From Actinophytocola sp050699935 (lineage in GTDB: Bacteria; Actinomycetota; Actinomycetes; Mycobacteriales; Pseudonocardiaceae), in NCBI RefSeq assembly GCF_050699935.1, contig NZ_JBOHGB010000016.1:1-64000 (forward strand): a DNA stretch of 64,000 bases. Reading direction: 5' to 3'. Made by a program: the position numbers and the translations under genes. The notes under the pieces were generated by a model, which saw nothing but the letters and a program-made list of their open reading frames with translations, did not search any database and was not told where the DNA came from. Below, in pieces: positions 61,916 through 64,000 of the stretch (the stretch's first letter is position 1; every line of letters starts with the position of its first letter).

Positions 61916-62935
61916 TTAGGGCTCGTGGGGTGGGGCGAGGGACTCGCGGTGGACGAGGGTGGCGGCTACCTCCTCGACCCGGGGGGTCGGGTGCTGGGCG
62001 TCGAGGGCCAGGCCGATCGCGCGGGCGCCGATCTCCACCAGCGGCAGGCGGACCGTCGTCAGGGCCGGGGTGACGTCGCGGGCGATGGGCATGTCGTCGA
62101 AGCCCACCACCGACACGTCGCCGGGCACGGACAGGCCGCGGTCGCGCAGCACGGACAGCGCGCCGATGGCCATCGAGTCGTTCAGGGCGACTATCGCGGT
62201 CAGGCGGGGGTCCGCGTCCAGCAGCGCCTCGGTCGCCGCCGCGCCGCCGTCGCGGTCGAAGGACGCGTACTCGACGCGGCGAGCCGGCAGCGTGCGGCGA
62301 TGCTCGCGGGCCGCTCGCCGCAGGCCGGCCAGGCGATCGGTCGTCGTGGTCAGCTGCTTCGGGGCGGCCACCACGCCGACGTGCCGGTGCCCCGCGGCGA
62401 ACACCGCCGAGCCGATCAGGTACCCGCCCTCCTCGTTCGCCGGCATCACCGCGTCGCCCGCCAGCTTGTGCCGGCCCACCACCGACACCCGCCCGCCCGT
62501 AGCCATGTACGCGGACAGCTTCGCGTTCAGCGACTTCGTGAACGCCGGGTCGTGGTAGCCCGACCCGGCCAGGATGATGGCCTCGACCTGGTGCGCCCGC
62601 AGCAGCTCGACGTACTCCAGCTCGCGGTCGGGGTCGCGGTAGGAGTTGCAGATGATCACCAGCCGGCCCTGCTCGGACGCGACCCGCTGCAGGCCGCGGG
62701 TGATCTCGGCGAAGTACGGGTCGGACACGTCGTGGACGATCACGCCGACGGTCGTCCGGTGCGAGCGGGCGAGCAGCTGTGCGTGCGCGTTCGGCACGTA
62801 CTGCAGCTCCCGTACCGCGCGCAGCACTCGCTCGCGCAGCTCCTCGGACACGATCTTGGGGCTGCCGTTCACGATCCGTGACACGGTCGCCGCCGAGACC
62901 CCCGCCCGGCGAGCGACGTCGGCGAGCGTTGCCAT
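61916..62935 (-). CDS. LacI family regulator
   Basis: 339 residues. The HTH starts at residue 3 (TLADVARRAGVSAATVSRIVNGSPKIVSEELRERV) and the hinge is LQYVPNAHAQLLARS. The periplasmic-binding-type ligand domain has TTVGVIVHDVSDPYFAEITRGL, VSVVGFDDMPIARDVTPALTTVRLP and the usual C-terminus. It should bind the palindrome at 62,988-63,003 in the divergent promoter and respond to a sugar or sugar acid. The similar site at 494-505 may be a second target. Confidence 0.93.
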   Translation of the reverse strand: MATLADVARRAGVSAATVSRIVNGSPKIVSEELRERVLRAVRELQYVPNAHAQLLARSHRTTVGVIVHDVSDPYFAEITRGLQRVASEQGRLVIICNSYRDPDRELEYVELLRAHQVEAIILAGSGYHDPAFTKSLNAKLSAYMATGGRVSVVGRHKLAGDAVMPANEEGGYLIGSAVFAAGHRHVGVVAAPKQLTTTTDRLAGLRRAAREHRRTLPARRVEYASFDRDGGAAATEALLDADPRLTAIVALNDSMAIGALSVLRDRGLSVPGDVSVVGFDDMPIARDVTPALTTVRLPLVEIGARAIGLALDAQHPTPRVEEVAATLVHRESLAPPHEP

Positions 62936-62987
62936 GCCACCTCCAGCCGTTGACGCCCGGCTCCCACGGGCCTAGCGTCAGACTACA

Positions 62988-63003
62988 AGGAAAGCCCTTT
63001 CCT
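62988..63003. promoter_or_regulatory. LacI-type operator AGGAAAGCCCTTTCCT
   Basis: 7-bp inverted repeat around CC, midway between the divergent lacI-type gene (53 bp) and the cupin gene (16 bp to its first ATG). Half-site GGAAAG is the same as at 494-505. Confidence 0.75.
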
Positions 63004-63018
63004 CGTGCCTGGAGGCGT

Positions 63019-63099
63019 CATGCCCGCCTACCCGCGACAAGTGTTCACCGAGATCATCGCAGATGACAAGGTGGCCGCGCCGAGGTGTACCGATGCGTG
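63019..63099 (+). pseudogene. 5' piece of cupin gene, out of frame with the rest
   Basis: 26 codons with a strong ribosome site (CTGGAGG) encode MPAYPRQVFTEIIADDKVAA-PRCTDA and then stop. The first 20 residues read like the natural N-terminus of the downstream cupin protein. The downstream frame carries RRGVPMRDPLPGGVGVS at the same place. A loss of 2 nt near 63080 (a CG in GCCGCGCCG) would explain the break. It could be a natural mutation, a sequencing error, or less likely a genuine leader peptide. Confidence 0.55.
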
Positions 63100-63818
63100 A
63101 TCCACTGCCCGGCGGCGTCGGGGTCTCGCGACTCTGCGTCTACGACACGGTCACCCCGGACGGCCTGCCCGGCGGCACCCCGCACATCCACCTGTGCTGC
63201 ACCGAGGCCTACGTCGTCACCGGCGGGCGTGGGTCCGTGCAGACGCTGTCCGGGCGGGGCTTCGCCGAGCACGAGCTGCGCGCGGGGGCGGTCCTGTGGT
63301 TCACTCCCGGCACGGTCCACCGGCTGGTCAACGAGTCCGACCTGACCATCGTGGTCGTCATGAGCAACTCCGGCCTCCCCGAGGCGGGCGACGCGGTGCT
63401 CACTTTTCCGCCCGAGGTCCTCGCCGACCCGGACTGGTACGCGGCGGAGTCGGCGCTGCCGGGCGGCGGCGCACCCGGCACCGACGTCACCACCGCGTAC
63501 CGCCGCCGCGACCGCGCGATCGAGGGCTTCCAGGAGCTCCGCGCCGCGGTCGAGCGGCACGGCCCGCGCGCCATGACGGAGTTCTACGCCGCGGCGGCCG
63601 CGCTCAAGCGCCCGCTGCTGGACCAGTGGCGCACCCGCTGGGAGGACGGCGCGTACCGGTCGGCCCAGTCGACTGGCGTGCAGCTCGACGCGCTGGCCCG
63701 GGGCGACACGAGCCACCTCCGGGACGCCCGCGTCAACGCCCTCCAGCGGCCAACCGAGGAGGGCCGGCTCGGCATGTGCGGGCTACTCGACACCTACGTC
63801 CCCGGACACCACACCTAA
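63093..63818 (+). CDS. Cupin domain protein (main frame)
   Basis: 241 residues from the ATG at 63093. Cupin motif 1 is GGTPHIHLCCTEAYVVTGGRGSVQTL and motif 2 is AGAVLWFTPGTVHRLVNES, giving one cupin barrel with His/Glu metal ligands. The C-terminal 120 residues are helical (DRAIEGFQELRAAVERHGPRAM). Function unknown; control by a LacI regulator suggests a carbohydrate-related substrate. The true start is probably at 63019 with a frameshift in between. Confidence 0.8.
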   Translation: MRDPLPGGVGVSRLCVYDTVTPDGLPGGTPHIHLCCTEAYVVTGGRGSVQTLSGRGFAEHELRAGAVLWFTPGTVHRLVNESDLTIVVVMSNSGLPEAGDAVLTFPPEVLADPDWYAAESALPGGGAPGTDVTTAYRRRDRAIEGFQELRAAVERHGPRAMTEFYAAAAALKRPLLDQWRTRWEDGAYRSAQSTGVQLDALARGDTSHLRDARVNALQRPTEEGRLGMCGLLDTYVPGHHT

Positions 63819-63826
63819 CGCGGCGG

Positions 63827-64000
63827 TCAGGCGCCCTGGATCGACGCCGCCTCGGGGTCGCCGAGCTCGGTGAGGATCGCGTGTGCCTGGCGTAGCTGCT
63901 CGCGCGCGTCCTCCTCCCGGCCGAGCGCCGCCAGCGCGCGCCCGAGGCTGTGCCGCACCCGGCCCACGCTGCGGCGGTCGCCGACGGCCACGTGCAGGGC
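63827..64000 (-). CDS. C-terminal end of a TPR-containing protein (runs off window)
   Basis: The last 57 residues of a reverse-strand gene: VGRVRHSLGRALAALGREEDAREQLRQAHAILTELGDPEAASI. This is one complete tetratricopeptide repeat plus the tail, in the style of the C-termini of AfsR/SARP or XRE-NB-ARC regulators. The family cannot be fixed from this piece. Convergent with the cupin gene. Confidence 0.7.
   Translation of the reverse strand, partial: ALHVAVGDRRSVGRVRHSLGRALAALGREEDAREQLRQAHAILTELGDPEAASIQGA

Noticed and set aside
63019..63099. Independent 26-residue micropeptide upstream of the cupin gene.
   Set aside because: Its sequence fits better as the displaced N-terminus of the cupin protein, so a frameshift is the simpler reading; kept as an alternative.

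Overview
The window is high-GC actinobacterial DNA (mostly above 70% GC by eye, GTG starts, Tat signals, NarL, PaaX, TetR and LacI regulators). The gene families and the many dispersed intergenic palindromes suggest a filamentous actinomycete of the Pseudonocardiaceae type. The genus is not determined. There is no rRNA, tRNA, CRISPR array or recognisable transposase.

Layout. 1-8.2 kb: partial MFS exporter, Tat-exported sugar isomerase-like protein with a LacI-type operator, secreted M28 peptidase, FxsA, two decayed aromatic-catabolism genes, a lower-GC membrane-protein gene, a GNAT behind a 19-codon ORF, a kelch lipoprotein, a shrunken SnoaL gene and a small basic protein. 8.5-12.2 kb: PaaX regulator with its operator, alkyltransferase and XRE pair, a 24-bp tandem array, and a DrrAB-like exporter. 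12.3-32.6 kb: a siderophore locus with enoyl-CoA hydratase, siderophore-interacting reductase, ornithine N-hydroxylase, formyltransferase, MbtH-like protein and a 5,348-residue four-module NRPS. Iron boxes sit at both of its promoters. 32.7-39.7 kb: a chitinase with tandem DasR-type (dre) sites, then iron alcohol dehydrogenase, soluble histidine kinase, NarL regulator, formaldehyde dehydrogenase and a metallo-beta-lactamase-fold hydrolase, probably an alcohol/formaldehyde module. 39.7-46.5 kb: small protein, SWIM and SNF2 pair, fused ABC exporter with divergent TetR. 46.5-52.9 kb: BASS transporter, EtfD-like Fe-S membrane protein, KorA and KorB. 53.2-57.0 kb: aromatase/cyclase, motif-less AMP-ligase homologue, flavin reductase and a full acyl-CoA ligase. 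57.2-64 kb: enoyl-CoA hydratase, TetR and FAD monooxygenase sharing operators, M50 peptidase, ProA, LacI, a cupin gene with an apparent frameshift, and a partial TPR protein.

How the parts work together. Ornithine is N-hydroxylated, partly N-formylated and assembled by the NRPS. The order C-A-PCP-E, C-A-PCP-E, C-A-PCP, C-A-PCP, C matches my recollection of the erythrochelin synthetase. With a formyltransferase present, a foroxymithine-like formyl-hydroxamate diketopiperazine siderophore is the best guess. The NAD(P)H/FAD reductase would release iron on re-entry. No ferri-siderophore uptake genes are in the window.

The most unusual signal is a set of dispersed short repeats. One family forms the NRPS N-terminus and the linker of an ABC exporter, read in two different frames. 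Another lies in-frame inside a condensation domain between 13-bp direct repeats. Others are GGAAGG-type palindromes, CGCGAGTCC-type arrays and a 24-bp tandem array. Several genes also show clean in-frame internal deletions.
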